Positions 24,872 to 33,775 of a stretch of DNA of 64,000 bases are shown here, in pieces. This DNA is from Chryseobacterium sp. KLBC 52 (GTDB lineage Bacteria > Bacteroidota > Bacteroidia > Flavobacteriales > Weeksellaceae). The notes below the pieces were generated by a model. That model did no database searches, had not been told where the DNA came from, and worked only from the letters and a program-made list of their open reading frames with translations. The DNA is taken from the NCBI RefSeq assembly GCF_003347605.1, contig NZ_QDFZ01000004.1, positions 62,001 to 126,000 on the forward strand, written 5' to 3'. The number at the start of each line of letters is the position of its first letter. Positions within the stretch are counted from its first letter, which is position 1. The position numbers were made by a program, and so were the translations under genes.

Positions 24872-25710
24872 TATCCGAAGATTGATTGTAACGTAATTTT
24901 TATTTTTTTCATGATACGGAAAGGCAACTGATGCTGATACTGCAGCAGACCGAATATTTCATCTGCACCGGTATACTTTTCCGGAACTTTTTTTCCATTG
25001 ATGGTAGTAAGTCCTCTGCGCTTCATAGTATTGAAAATCACCTGAGCAAAATATTCGTGGGATTTCTTTTTATTGTCATTCTGAGAAATTCCGCCCTGAT
25101 GCGTTCTGTAAAGATAGTTCGTTTCATTTATAAACTGAACGTTTCCTTTTTCATACATTTTAAGATATAAATCCTGATCTTCCCCTATTTTCAGATTGGG
25201 ATTCATTTTTTCCGTCTGTTCATAAACTGCTTTTCTGAAGGTTACAAAATGAGCAATCTGAATCGGGAAATTGAAAAAACAAGGATCCCCATTCGGTACC
25301 TGCATAGCCGATCTGAACGGCGCTATAGGCTTTAGATTCTGATCACAGGTCATAAACCTTGAATAGGTAAGGACTGTATTTTTTTTAGCCTGAAAAATCT
25401 CCATACCTTTTTGAATTGCGGTAGGGGAAATAGCATCATCCGGATCCAGAAAACCACAGATTTCACCTTCGGCCAGTTCAATCAACTTACTTTTTGTAAC
25501 TCCTACACCGGAATTTTTTTCATTTTCAAAAAACCTGAATCTTTTGTCCTTTGAAATCATTTCCTGTATTATTTTCTTCTCATTTTCAGAAGAGCCATCG
25601 TCTAAAATTACAGCTTCCCAGTCTGTATAGGTCTGTTGAAGAATACTTTCAAAGCAATCTTTAAAAAAAATGGCGTTGTTGTAATGGGCAATAAGGATAG
25701 AAAACTTCAT
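24871..25710 (-). CDS. glycosyltransferase family 2
   Basis: 279 residues. GT-A fold with FSILIAHYNN at the N-terminus, DWEAVILDDGSS, and the metal-binding GFLDPDDAIS (DxD). The second half contains GEDQDLYLKMYEKG. Its first 110 residues are strikingly like the GT2 at 31813 (shared DWEAVILDDGS, EICGFLDPDDA), so these are duplicates. It overlaps the upstream acyltransferase gene by 4 bases. The sugar specificity is unknown. Confidence 0.88.
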   Translation of the reverse strand: MKFSILIAHYNNAIFFKDCFESILQQTYTDWEAVILDDGSSENEKKIIQEMISKDKRFRFFENEKNSGVGVTKSKLIELAEGEICGFLDPDDAISPTAIQKGMEIFQAKKNTVLTYSRFMTCDQNLKPIAPFRSAMQVPNGDPCFFNFPIQIAHFVTFRKAVYEQTEKMNPNLKIGEDQDLYLKMYEKGNVQFINETNYLYRTHQGGISQNDNKKKSHEYFAQVIFNTMKRRGLTTINGKKVPEKYTGADEIFGLLQYQHQLPFRIMKKIKITLQSIFG

Positions 25711-26252
25711 GAACGTCCCTTGAATATTAGATCCTGATGATTGATAACAGTAGTATCAGACGGAATATCTTTATGAATGACACATCCTGCACCGATGATA
25801 CAGTTGTCTCCAATAGTAACTCCTTTTAAGACGGTCACATTACTTCCAAGCCAGCAGTTGCTTCCTATTTTGATAGGAGCTGTAGTGAACTCGGAGGAGA
25901 ACAGCTTAAATTCCGGCTGAGTCTGGTAAGCGTGATTGTGGTCATACAGCTTTACCCCTTCTCCGAATAATGTATTGTCTCCTATTGAAATCCTGTCGAG
26001 ACAATTGATAGAGCAGAAATTATTCATGAAAAAATGATCTCCGATTTCTAAAGTGGCATTCTGCTGTACAAGAATATGTACATAATTTCTGAAACTCATG
26101 GAGTTCCCGAGTGTAACGTTTTTTAGATTTTCGTGCAGAACAAAATGATTGCTGATCCCAAGCTTTATCCCTTTAAAAGAAACATTAGGGTGTTTTTTGA
26201 GACGAGAAATCTGGCTTTTCCGTTGAATTTTTGCTAAAATTTCATCAAGCAT
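25707..26252 (-). CDS. hexapeptide-repeat acyltransferase
   Basis: 181 residues from the ATG at 26252; a GTG at 26270 would add six residues. Left-handed beta-helix with MNNFCSINCLDRISIGDNTL, VKLYDHNHAYQ (His-rich loop with the likely catalytic His), IGSNCWLGSNVTVLKGVTIG and IGAGCVIHKDIP. This is the DapH/WbbJ/Cap5H-like sugar O-acetyltransferase type. It is first of a three-gene minus-strand unit with a GT2 and a GT4. A -7 box is upstream at 26283-26290. Confidence 0.85.
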   Translation of the reverse strand: MLDEILAKIQRKSQISRLKKHPNVSFKGIKLGISNHFVLHENLKNVTLGNSMSFRNYVHILVQQNATLEIGDHFFMNNFCSINCLDRISIGDNTLFGEGVKLYDHNHAYQTQPEFKLFSSEFTTAPIKIGSNCWLGSNVTVLKGVTIGDNCIIGAGCVIHKDIPSDTTVINHQDLIFKGRS

Positions 26253-26282
26253 ACCTGAATTTATTTTCACATTTGTAGTTTA

Positions 26283-26290
26283 CAAATATA
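26283..26290 (-). promoter_or_regulatory. -7 promoter box of the acyltransferase-GT2-GT4 unit
   Basis: TATATTTG on the minus strand, 31 bases before the ATG at 26252. With the plus-strand box at 26322-26329 it makes a divergent promoter region. Confidence 0.5.
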
Positions 26291-26321
26291 ATTTGTTTTA
26301 AATAATTATAATAATAAATCT

Positions 26322-26329
26322 TATTTTTG
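26322..26329 (+). promoter_or_regulatory. -7 promoter box for the O-acyltransferase gene
   Basis: TATTTTTG fits TAnnTTTG. It lies about 90 bases before the GTG at 26419, giving a long leader. Confidence 0.4.
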
Positions 26330-26418
26330 TGCCTTAAAAATTAATACTTTATACTTAATACAACAACTTTTCAGGTTGAGGTTGCTGAGTTTAGATAAAG
26401 TAAATCATTTGGTGTTCT

Positions 26419-27453
26419 GTGAAGATAAGTCAGATTACATTTACCCGGTTTGTTGCCGCAATGGCTATTGTAATTTCTCATTTCAATAAAGATCTGTTTT
26501 TATATAAGATAGATTATATTTCCAATCTTTTTCTGAGGGCTAACGTAGGAGTAAGCTATTTTTTTATTCTTTCAGGATTTATCATGATCATTGCTTATCA
26601 CAAGAAAGATAAAATTGATTACCTGGAATTTTACAAAAACAGGTTTGCCAGGATTTATCCACTTTATATGCTGGGACTTTTGCTCTATTTTATCACAAGA
26701 TATGAGATGTTCGATGGGTATAAACTGCTTTTATATGGATTGGGCATCCAGAGCTGGATACCGGGAGAAGCCATGATCCTGAATTTTCCGGGATGGTCGA
26801 TTTCTGTAGAGTTCTTCTTTTACCTGCTTTTTCCGTTTTTGTATAATTATTTTTATGCCAGGAAAAACAAAATGATCTGGGTGTTTGCCATTGGTCTCTG
26901 GCTGATTACACAGGTGTTTTCTAATCTTTACCCGGTGTATGGAGCTTATGAAGGACCTCATACGAAAAGCCATGAGTTTCTTTACTATTTCCCATTCTGG
27001 CATCTTAATGAATTCCTTATCGGAAATCTTGCAGGGATGTTTTTCGTGAAAAATTACAGGCAGAAAAATTATGACCGCCAGGTTATCGTCGTGTTCTTAC
27101 TGATCCTTGTGTCTCTGATGTTTGTCCCACTTTTCTATCACAATGGGTTAATGGCATTGCTATTTGTCCCGGCTATTCTTTTGATTTCTGCTAATAATGG
27201 GAAGATTTCTCGGTTCTTTTCAATGAAGCCACTGGAGTACTTGGGAGAAATAAGTTATGGAATATACATCACCCATATTCCTGTGCTTTACCTTGTAAGG
27301 GAGTTTTTGAAATGGCAGGAGTATACCTTCAGCATAGATATCGTATTTTTAATTTATATTATTGTAATGCTGTTGAGTTCCGCCGTTTTTTACCAGTTTA
27401 TTGAAAAGCCGATGCGAAATCTTTTGAGAAAGATCCATTTTGTAAAGCGTTGA
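26419..27453 (+). CDS. acyltransferase 3 family (OafA/YrhL-like) O-acyltransferase
   Basis: 344 residues, with a GTG start; no ATG is available before the conserved N-terminus. Integral membrane protein of about ten helices. The family hallmarks are FTRFVAAMAIVISHF with His21 and NVGVSYFFILSGFIM, then GWSISVEFFFYLLFP and ISYGIYITHIPVLYL. Such proteins acetylate or acylate sugars of surface glycans from the cytoplasmic side. It is the only plus-strand gene between two minus-strand blocks and has a second homologue at 28440. Confidence 0.9.
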   Translation: MKISQITFTRFVAAMAIVISHFNKDLFLYKIDYISNLFLRANVGVSYFFILSGFIMIIAYHKKDKIDYLEFYKNRFARIYPLYMLGLLLYFITRYEMFDGYKLLLYGLGIQSWIPGEAMILNFPGWSISVEFFFYLLFPFLYNYFYARKNKMIWVFAIGLWLITQVFSNLYPVYGAYEGPHTKSHEFLYYFPFWHLNEFLIGNLAGMFFVKNYRQKNYDRQVIVVFLLILVSLMFVPLFYHNGLMALLFVPAILLISANNGKISRFFSMKPLEYLGEISYGIYITHIPVLYLVREFLKWQEYTFSIDIVFLIYIIVMLLSSAVFYQFIEKPMRNLLRKIHFVKR

Positions 27454-27492
27454 TAGATAGGTTTTATTTTGAACTGAATATTTAGTTTGTCG

Positions 27493-28431
27493 TTAGAATA
27501 ACTCATTTCTGAAGTTGATATTGTACAACCCTGAGCGTATGCTTTTATAGTCCGTCAACAAATACTTTGTGATCATTCCCCATTTTTTCAGGAGGGGAGC
27601 ATTGGCAATCTGGAAACTTCTGTATACCCGTTTGATGTGAAGCTTAATATCCTCAGGAATGGTATTTTCATTTTCTGCCCAGTGGTTAACTTCCTTCCAC
27701 AATACCACTCGTGTGGAAGCCGGTTTCACTTCTCCGGAATCTACTTTGGTAATTCTGTTATTCTCGTGAACACCTCTCACAGCTACAGCTTTGTCAAGGA
27801 TTCCCGGATACAGATTGAGATAGTAGGAGAGTCTGAACAGGAATTCTGTATCCTGGTGAAGTTTTAAATGGGTTTTGAAAAAATATTCCATATTCTGTAA
27901 AGAACTCTTACGGATCGTTAAAGCATCAATACTGAAAAGTCCGAAAGTTCCTCTCATATTCAGCTGTCCCGGAAATACATCTTTAGGCGGATGTTCTTTA
28001 TAAACGGTGGTAAGGCGGTCTCCAAATACTTTATAATACTGCTCCTTTGCCTTTTCAGAATAATAGTGAACCCCAATAGCGCCATACACTCCATCTACTT
28101 CATGATTGATGAAAAGTTTTTTTTCTGCATCAAAACGGTTGGGAAGATAGTAGTCATCTGCATCAAGGAAAGCAATAAAATCTCCTTCAGCTTTTTCCAT
28201 TCCAAGATTTCTGCTGGCACCTGCCCCATGATTTCCTTTGTCCGGATGCTGAAAGAGTTTTACCCTGGCATTTTTTTCAGCAAGTTCCCGGCATACCTGC
28301 AAGGCATTGTCCGGTGATTTGTCTTCTACCAATACCACTTCATATACCTCTTCAAACTGGAGAGCGGATTCTACAGCCTGAGCAACATATTTTTCGGCAT
28401 TGTAGACGGGAATGATGACTGAAATTTTCAT
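27493..28431 (-). CDS. glycosyltransferase family 2
   Basis: 312 residues. GT-A: ISVIIPVYNAEKYVAQAVES, VLVEDKSPD, and the DxD motif AFLDADDYYLP. The middle has LHQDTEFLFRLSYYLN. It is the last gene of the long minus-strand operon that begins at 41845, 8 bases after the acyltransferase gene. It is convergent with 26419-27453. Specificity is unknown. Confidence 0.88.
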   Translation of the reverse strand: MKISVIIPVYNAEKYVAQAVESALQFEEVYEVVLVEDKSPDNALQVCRELAEKNARVKLFQHPDKGNHGAGASRNLGMEKAEGDFIAFLDADDYYLPNRFDAEKKLFINHEVDGVYGAIGVHYYSEKAKEQYYKVFGDRLTTVYKEHPPKDVFPGQLNMRGTFGLFSIDALTIRKSSLQNMEYFFKTHLKLHQDTEFLFRLSYYLNLYPGILDKAVAVRGVHENNRITKVDSGEVKPASTRVVLWKEVNHWAENENTIPEDIKLHIKRVYRSFQIANAPLLKKWGMITKYLLTDYKSIRSGLYNINFRNELF

Positions 28432-28439
28432 TTTTCGGA

Positions 28440-29438
28440 TTATGCTTTTAATTTAATTTTCAAATAACGGGTAACTCTTTTCTCTACTAAATAGTATAGA
28501 AGTGAAGCTACAATAATAACTAAAACAATTTTAAGAAGAAAAAAAGGAATGTTTAAGTAGCCTTCAACTTTAAATCTTTTTAAAATAATTCCTACAAAAG
28601 GATGTGACAGGTACAACGAATAGGAAATGTCTCCAAGAAATATTAAGAACTTGTTTCCTTTACAATGGAATATATAGTCAAAAGTGAGGAAGGAAAATAC
28701 AAACGCGGAGATAATTGCCAGTTTTATCCAATCATTATCTATCGGAATGATACTAAGCAAAACAAGTATAAAGGATGTAATTCCTATTACAGAAATTATC
28801 GCTGCCCATTTCTTTGGAACTGTATATTGGTTCAGTAAGAGAGCAAAGAGAATTCCTACAATGAAGTAAAGATTCAGCGAATGGGTTACCATCTTCAGAT
28901 AAGGGCTTTCAAAATGCATACAATATCCCAAAATGGCAGTCAGAACGAAAAATCCAACGATGAAATAATACCTTTTTTCTTTAAAAAATAATGAGAGACC
29001 GAATATGAGATAAAAGAACATCTCAAAATTTAAAGACCAGCCCAGGAAAAGCACTGGAAATTCCTTTTGTGTAGGGAGGAATAATAGTGAATGAATAAGC
29101 TCATAAAGTCCCTCCCCATGAAAGTATATGAATAAACCACCACCCGGTATTATGGCAGCAAAGGTCAAAAGATAATAGAGCGGAACAATTCTGATCACCC
29201 TTCTTTTATAAAATAAAGTAATCTGCTGAAAAGAATCCTTACTGAAATTTATTTTTTGAGTGGTAAAAGCCATGATAAACCCACTGATAATAAAAAATAC
29301 GGGAACACCGATACTTCCTTTTTTAAAAAGAATATCACCAAGATTCAGCCCGGGTAAGTTGATCGTTTCACGAAAGTGAAAGCAGCATACCAGTAATGCT
29401 GAAATTCCTCTTAATATCTGGAGATTATTAAGCTTCAT
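28440..29438 (-). CDS. acyltransferase 3 family O-acyltransferase (second copy)
   Basis: 332 residues, about ten membrane helices. Conserved NLQILRGISALLVCCFHF with His21, GSIGVPVFFIISGFIMAF, RRVIRIVPLYYLLT, and the GWSLNFEMFFYLIFG segment. It is followed by a C-terminal helix with LYYLVEKRVTRYL. It is probably a sugar O-acyltransferase of the surface glycan. It differs enough from the copy at 26419 that the two likely act on different positions or sugars (inference). Confidence 0.9.
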   Translation of the reverse strand: MKLNNLQILRGISALLVCCFHFRETINLPGLNLGDILFKKGSIGVPVFFIISGFIMAFTTQKINFSKDSFQQITLFYKRRVIRIVPLYYLLTFAAIIPGGGLFIYFHGEGLYELIHSLLFLPTQKEFPVLFLGWSLNFEMFFYLIFGLSLFFKEKRYYFIVGFFVLTAILGYCMHFESPYLKMVTHSLNLYFIVGILFALLLNQYTVPKKWAAIISVIGITSFILVLLSIIPIDNDWIKLAIISAFVFSFLTFDYIFHCKGNKFLIFLGDISYSLYLSHPFVGIILKRFKVEGYLNIPFFLLKIVLVIIVASLLYYLVEKRVTRYLKIKLKA

Positions 29439-29453
29439 TACGAATATCTCACT

Positions 29454-30281
29454 TTATCTTTTAAAAACTTTTTTCAGAATAAGTCCCATTACAAAGGGTA
29501 CTCTGGCAATATTATGCTGAAGTGTTTTGAAGCGGTCTATTGTAAATTTTGTGTCTTCAGTCATTCCATATTCTGAAAAATCAACCTCAGGAACAGCTTT
29601 ATGTTTAAAGGTAACATTCATCAGATTGTATTGGTGGATAATCTGTATATACATTTCCTTGCTGTCTTCCACAGAGAAATCCGGATAGTGACGATAACTA
29701 TTGTGAGCTCTTTCTTTTAACATGGTTTTGAAGTTATCCACACTTTCTGCGAGGCTTACAAATGGATTTACGACCGCATTATATACATTTACGACCGCTT
29801 TACGATCAGGAAGCATTGTCAGCTGATATCCTCTTCTTAAGTCAATCACAAGATCATGAATCGGTTTAAAATGTTCCTGAACTGTTTTTACATAGTCCTG
29901 ATGAAGCATGTCATCATTATCAAGCTCACTGGTGATAACAAATTTTGTGTCAGGAGTGAAGAATTGAGGAATTACTTCTACCGCTTTGGTTTTCATTACA
30001 TCAAAATCCTCTACGAAAACGGCTCTGAAAACAGGATATTCTGCTTCGATTTCTTTGATGATTTTTCTGAACTTATCAGACGTATTTACATCAAAAAAAG
30101 TTAGCCAGATATAGTTTTGATTGGTTTGGTTTTTATAGGAAGGAAGTACGTAAGTTCTGAATAACTTGAACCGGTCATCCAGCCATTCTTCCGTTAGAGG
30201 TTTATATCCTGAACGTGTTTCGTTCCAACCTTTTGTGGGAACATTGAATCTTGTCATGATCACGTGTACAAACTGACTCAT
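29454..30281 (-). CDS. putative rhamnosyl-transferase family glycosyltransferase
   Basis: 275 residues. It shows the pattern of the putative rhamnosyl transferase family: VHVIMTRFNVPTKGWNETR, DDRFKLFRTYVLPSYKNQTN, YIWLTFFDVNT and ITSELDNDDMLHQDYV (DxD-like acidic site). No membrane helix is seen. The rhamnose donor is not proved; rfbA and rfbB are present, but rfbC and rfbD are not in the window. It overlaps the upstream GT2 gene by 4 bases. Confidence 0.8.
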   Translation of the reverse strand: MSQFVHVIMTRFNVPTKGWNETRSGYKPLTEEWLDDRFKLFRTYVLPSYKNQTNQNYIWLTFFDVNTSDKFRKIIKEIEAEYPVFRAVFVEDFDVMKTKAVEVIPQFFTPDTKFVITSELDNDDMLHQDYVKTVQEHFKPIHDLVIDLRRGYQLTMLPDRKAVVNVYNAVVNPFVSLAESVDNFKTMLKERAHNSYRHYPDFSVEDSKEMYIQIIHQYNLMNVTFKHKAVPEVDFSEYGMTEDTKFTIDRFKTLQHNIARVPFVMGLILKKVFKR

Positions 30282-31099
30282 CTAAATAAATTTTTTAAAA
30301 AGTTAAATATTCTGTAAGGTTTACTGTTGTATATATTCTCCAGTTTTTTTTCATAAAATGTTTTTCTGTTTAAAAGGGCTATATAACTGGGGAAAAACTC
30401 ATGAAACAGTGCTTTGTGTTTTTCATAAACGGCATGGTAGATAAACTCTTTTTTATCATTGCTGCCGGTGATATCTTTTATCATGGAAGTGTCGGGGTGA
30501 GACCTGTAATTGAAAACAACGTAATCAATTTTTGTGATGGGCTGGTTTCTGTGTGAAGATATAAGCTGTATCCAAAACTCCCAGTCTTCAAATCCATGTC
30601 TTAATTTTTCGTCATAAATAATGCCTTCATCAAAATACTTTTTGGCAAACATGGAGGTACAGTATAATTTATTTCCCAAAAGCAATTCCTTAAGGGTGAA
30701 TGTTTCCTGTAAATTTGATTTTTTGCTGGTATGCCCAAAAGTAACCGTATCTGAAAAAACGATTAAAGTAGCAGGGTTCTGATCAAATACAGCCACCATC
30801 TTTTCTAAAGCAAGCGGATTAAGCGTATCATCTGCATCCAGAGGCAGAATATAATCTCCTATAGCATTTCTGATTCCTGTATTTCTGGCTCCGGAAAGAC
30901 CTTTGTTTTCCTGATAAACATAGCGTATTTTATCATTTTCAAGTTTTCTGGATACTATTGCAGTATCATCAGTAGAACCGTCATCTACAATAATGCATTC
31001 CCAATTGGTGTAAGACTGGCTCATCACAGACTGTATGCATTCTTCCAGATATTTTGCATGATTAAAACAAGGAACAATAATGGAAACTTTATTTGTCAT
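30278..31099 (-). CDS. glycosyltransferase family 2
   Basis: 273 residues. VSIIVPCFNHAKYLEECIQS, WECIIVDDGSTDDTA and the DxD motif LPLDADDTLNP mark a GT-A family 2 enzyme; HGFEDWEFWIQLISS follows. Its C-terminus ends with a short amphipathic NFLKNLFR. It is in the long minus-strand operon, 15 bases after the epimerase-like gene. Confidence 0.9.
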   Translation of the reverse strand: MTNKVSIIVPCFNHAKYLEECIQSVMSQSYTNWECIIVDDGSTDDTAIVSRKLENDKIRYVYQENKGLSGARNTGIRNAIGDYILPLDADDTLNPLALEKMVAVFDQNPATLIVFSDTVTFGHTSKKSNLQETFTLKELLLGNKLYCTSMFAKKYFDEGIIYDEKLRHGFEDWEFWIQLISSHRNQPITKIDYVVFNYRSHPDTSMIKDITGSNDKKEFIYHAVYEKHKALFHEFFPSYIALLNRKTFYEKKLENIYNSKPYRIFNFLKNLFR

Positions 31100-31114
31100 T
31101 CGATACGTTTTACT

Positions 31115-31783
31115 TTATAAATAGGCTGAAAATAATTTTTTTAAATAATCCTCAGAAGAAATTCCCGTGAAAAAAGATTCTGTACGGGGATTGAATTCTA
31201 TATTATAATAAGAACCTTCGTCAATATTTTCAAATACTGCTTTTTTTCCCAAATGCTGTTCCAGCTGAAACAAAATTTCAGGAAGAGAATACTGATAAGG
31301 GTAGGTGAGATTAATAATTTCATTGTTCAGTACATCCATATACTGTTTGGTAAACAGAGCAATATCATCAGTACCAATGAGAATTCTCTTTGCATTGTTG
31401 TGTATTGTGAATTGAGTTCCGGCCAGAATTGAGTTCTTAAGGAAGTTAATCAATGTGTTTGGATTTCCCCCACGCCCTACTGCATTTCCAATTCTGAAAA
31501 TGACAAAGTTTTTGCAGTGTTCTGTAATGAATTTTTCAGCGTTAAGCTTATGATTAACGTATGGACTATCCTTTTTTGTAGGATCATAAATACTGCAGGT
31601 TGAAAAGTAAACCAGTTTTTTCTCAGGAAATTCTTCTGTCACTTTTGTTAACAGAGAAATCTCTCTTTCAAATTCTGCAGGGTTCTTTTCCAGAGAATTG
31701 GAAACCCCCGATGCAAAAAAAAGGATATCTTCTCTGTCATAAGGTCTTACGGCTGCTGCTAAAATTCCATTGCCAATAATCAT
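31115..31783 (-). CDS. short NAD-dependent epimerase/dehydratase-like protein
   Basis: 222 residues, clearly shorter than usual extended SDRs (about 300 or more). The N-terminus MIIGNGILA is a reduced dinucleotide-binding motif. It keeps VYFSTCSIYD and the Tyr-x-x-x-Lys pair in YVNHK, followed by FVIFRIGNAVGRGG and a C-terminal part with KRILIGTDDIALF. It could be a trimmed epimerase, reductase or ketoreductase in sugar synthesis. The missing parts correspond to the Rossmann region after the first strand. The reaction is unknown. Confidence 0.75.
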   Translation of the reverse strand: MIIGNGILAAAVRPYDREDILFFASGVSNSLEKNPAEFEREISLLTKVTEEFPEKKLVYFSTCSIYDPTKKDSPYVNHKLNAEKFITEHCKNFVIFRIGNAVGRGGNPNTLINFLKNSILAGTQFTIHNNAKRILIGTDDIALFTKQYMDVLNNEIINLTYPYQYSLPEILFQLEQHLGKKAVFENIDEGSYYNIEFNPRTESFFTGISSEDYLKKLFSAYL

Positions 31784-31812
31784 ATATTTTTATCTAAACG
31801 GTTTAAAAAATC

Positions 31813-32658
31813 TTACAGGTACCTGAAGATTTTAAATAGTCCAAGTTTATTTCCCAGTTTTGCCCATCGTGAATTCTTCACACGGTCCAGTTTATCAAGG
31901 GCATATTTGTATTTGTTTTTCGGAATATAGTTTTCCAGAAAAAGATCTTCAATATTGATGTTTCGCCTTTCTGCCATTTTAATAATGGCTACCCAATGCC
32001 AGAAGAGTGCTTTTTCTGTATTTTTTGTGGTAGATATTCCATTTTGGTGAATTCTGTACAGGTACAAATCTTCGTCGATATACTGTACCGGAGCTACCTC
32101 GCACATTTTCATGTACCAGTCTTTATCTTCAGCTATTTTTAGAAACGGGTCAATACCGGAAGTTTTCTCGTATATCTTTTTTTTGAAAGTAGCAAAATGT
32201 GAAATTTCTCCATTAAAGTTATAGTAAGAATGGTCCAACTCTGTAATCTGCTTCGCTTTATGTACTGATTTCGGATTAAGATGTTCATCACAAAATACCA
32301 GATTGGAATACACCATACCTGCTTCGGGATATTCGGCATGAGTTTTAATAACAAGCTCCAAGGCATGTTTTGTTAACGCATCATCAGGATCTAAAAAACC
32401 GCAAATTTCAGATTCAGCAAGCTGTATTAATCTCTTTTTGGTATATCCGATTCCTCGGTTCTGATCATTTTGATTGATTTTAACCCGCTGATCATTGCCT
32501 ATAATTTTTCTTATGACTTCAAGAGAATCATCAGTAGAGCCATCGTCCAAAATGACTGCTTCCCAGTCTGTTTCAGTCTGAGCCATTAAACTCTGGTAAC
32601 ACTTTTCAAAAAAGTGACCATTATTATAATTGGCAATAAGTACACTGAATTTACTCAT
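31813..32658 (-). CDS. glycosyltransferase family 2
   Basis: 281 residues. KFSVLIANYNNGHFFEKC, DWEAVILDDGSTDDS and GFLDPDDALT (DxD). Its N-terminal half is very similar to the GT2 at 24871, which points to duplication within the locus. It overlaps the WbsX gene upstream by 8 bases. Specificity is unknown. Confidence 0.9.
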   Translation of the reverse strand: MSKFSVLIANYNNGHFFEKCYQSLMAQTETDWEAVILDDGSTDDSLEVIRKIIGNDQRVKINQNDQNRGIGYTKKRLIQLAESEICGFLDPDDALTKHALELVIKTHAEYPEAGMVYSNLVFCDEHLNPKSVHKAKQITELDHSYYNFNGEISHFATFKKKIYEKTSGIDPFLKIAEDKDWYMKMCEVAPVQYIDEDLYLYRIHQNGISTTKNTEKALFWHWVAIIKMAERRNINIEDLFLENYIPKNKYKYALDKLDRVKNSRWAKLGNKLGLFKIFRYL

Positions 32659-33775
32659 TTCTACTGTGTTTATTCAAGATTTTTTTTAATGCATTCAAAT
32701 AGCCGAAGCCATTTTTTCTGTCCGGCTCCAGGATGTTTCCTTCTGCCCACTCATTCCAGGATTTAACAATAAGAAACTGCTCTGGATAATTTTTTTTATC
32801 TTCGAGATATTCTACCGCTTTCTCAACCTGCTTTTCGAATAGTTCTGGAGAATTATTAGCCAATATGATGCCTCTGTATCCGCTTCTTGGGGTATTGTCC
32901 CAATTAGGCAGTATACATGGATAGGTAGGAACATTGCTTTCTTCAAACTTCAAGTCATTTACGACCTCTTGAGCATCCTGAATTCTGACTTTAGGCTGTT
33001 CTTTTTTCTTAAATCCGATTAATCCCTTTATTCTATTTTTATAATATTGAGAATGTGAAATGTATTCCTTTTTATTAATATGCGGTACCCAGGCTTTCTG
33101 AAAAGCATTGGAAATTTTACTGTCGTATCCCATAGATTGAAAATCAATGGCATCAGAAAGTTTATTGGAAGCCATCACGTACAATCCGTCAAATCCGTTT
33201 TCTCTTGCAAGCTCTCTGAACTTTGAGATATAATGGGGATCGCCTTCATTTAAATGGTTGGGATCATAGATGATAAAAAGAGGCTTATTATCCACTTTGA
33301 TATACCTTTCATCTTTAAAGAAAGGAAGCAGATATTCGAAATGAGCAATTAAATCCTGTTCGTCAGGATAGGTCTGTTCTGCCAGTATTTTCTCTGACAA
33401 TCCATGCCATATCCCTGACCATGTTTCATTGGCCCAGCAGAAACAGAAAGGGAAATCCGGTTTCCCTGATTTCAGTACATCATTGGCAACGCGTTCCAGC
33501 AATTGTTTGCCGCTGCCAAACCAGTAATGATAAAAGATAAACCCATGTACTCCATAATCTTTTGCCATTTGCGCCTGCTGTTCTCTTACTTCAGGAACAC
33601 GGAGATCATAATATCCAAGATCTGCGGGAAATATGGGCTGTTCATGTCCTTCGAATAAAGGCTTGGCTTTACTTACATTGGTCCATTCTGTAAATCCTTT
33701 TCCCCACCATTCGTCATTTTCCGGAACGGGGTGGTATTGAGGGAGATAAAATGCAAGGGGCTTTATTTTTTTCAT
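32651..33775 (-). CDS. WbsX-like glycan protein (glycoside hydrolase family 99-like fold)
   Basis: 374 residues. The family opening PLAFYLPQYHPVPENDEWWG, KGFTEWTNVSKAKPLF, FIFYHYWFGSGKQLLE, FCWANETWSGIW and the closing SWNEWAEGNILEPD are all present. WbsX proteins occur in O-antigen loci and are annotated as glycosyltransferase WbsX or GH99-like; the reaction is not firmly established. It is a tandem paralogue of the next gene and overlaps it by 4 bases. Confidence 0.88.
   Translation of the reverse strand: MKKIKPLAFYLPQYHPVPENDEWWGKGFTEWTNVSKAKPLFEGHEQPIFPADLGYYDLRVPEVREQQAQMAKDYGVHGFIFYHYWFGSGKQLLERVANDVLKSGKPDFPFCFCWANETWSGIWHGLSEKILAEQTYPDEQDLIAHFEYLLPFFKDERYIKVDNKPLFIIYDPNHLNEGDPHYISKFRELARENGFDGLYVMASNKLSDAIDFQSMGYDSKISNAFQKAWVPHINKKEYISHSQYYKNRIKGLIGFKKKEQPKVRIQDAQEVVNDLKFEESNVPTYPCILPNWDNTPRSGYRGIILANNSPELFEKQVEKAVEYLEDKKNYPEQFLIVKSWNEWAEGNILEPDRKNGFGYLNALKKILNKHSRNE

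Noticed and set aside
27453..27493. AACTGAATATTTAGTT between convergent genes as a terminator
   Set aside because: The palindrome has almost no GC pairs, lacks a proper loop and has no T run, so it is too weak to call.
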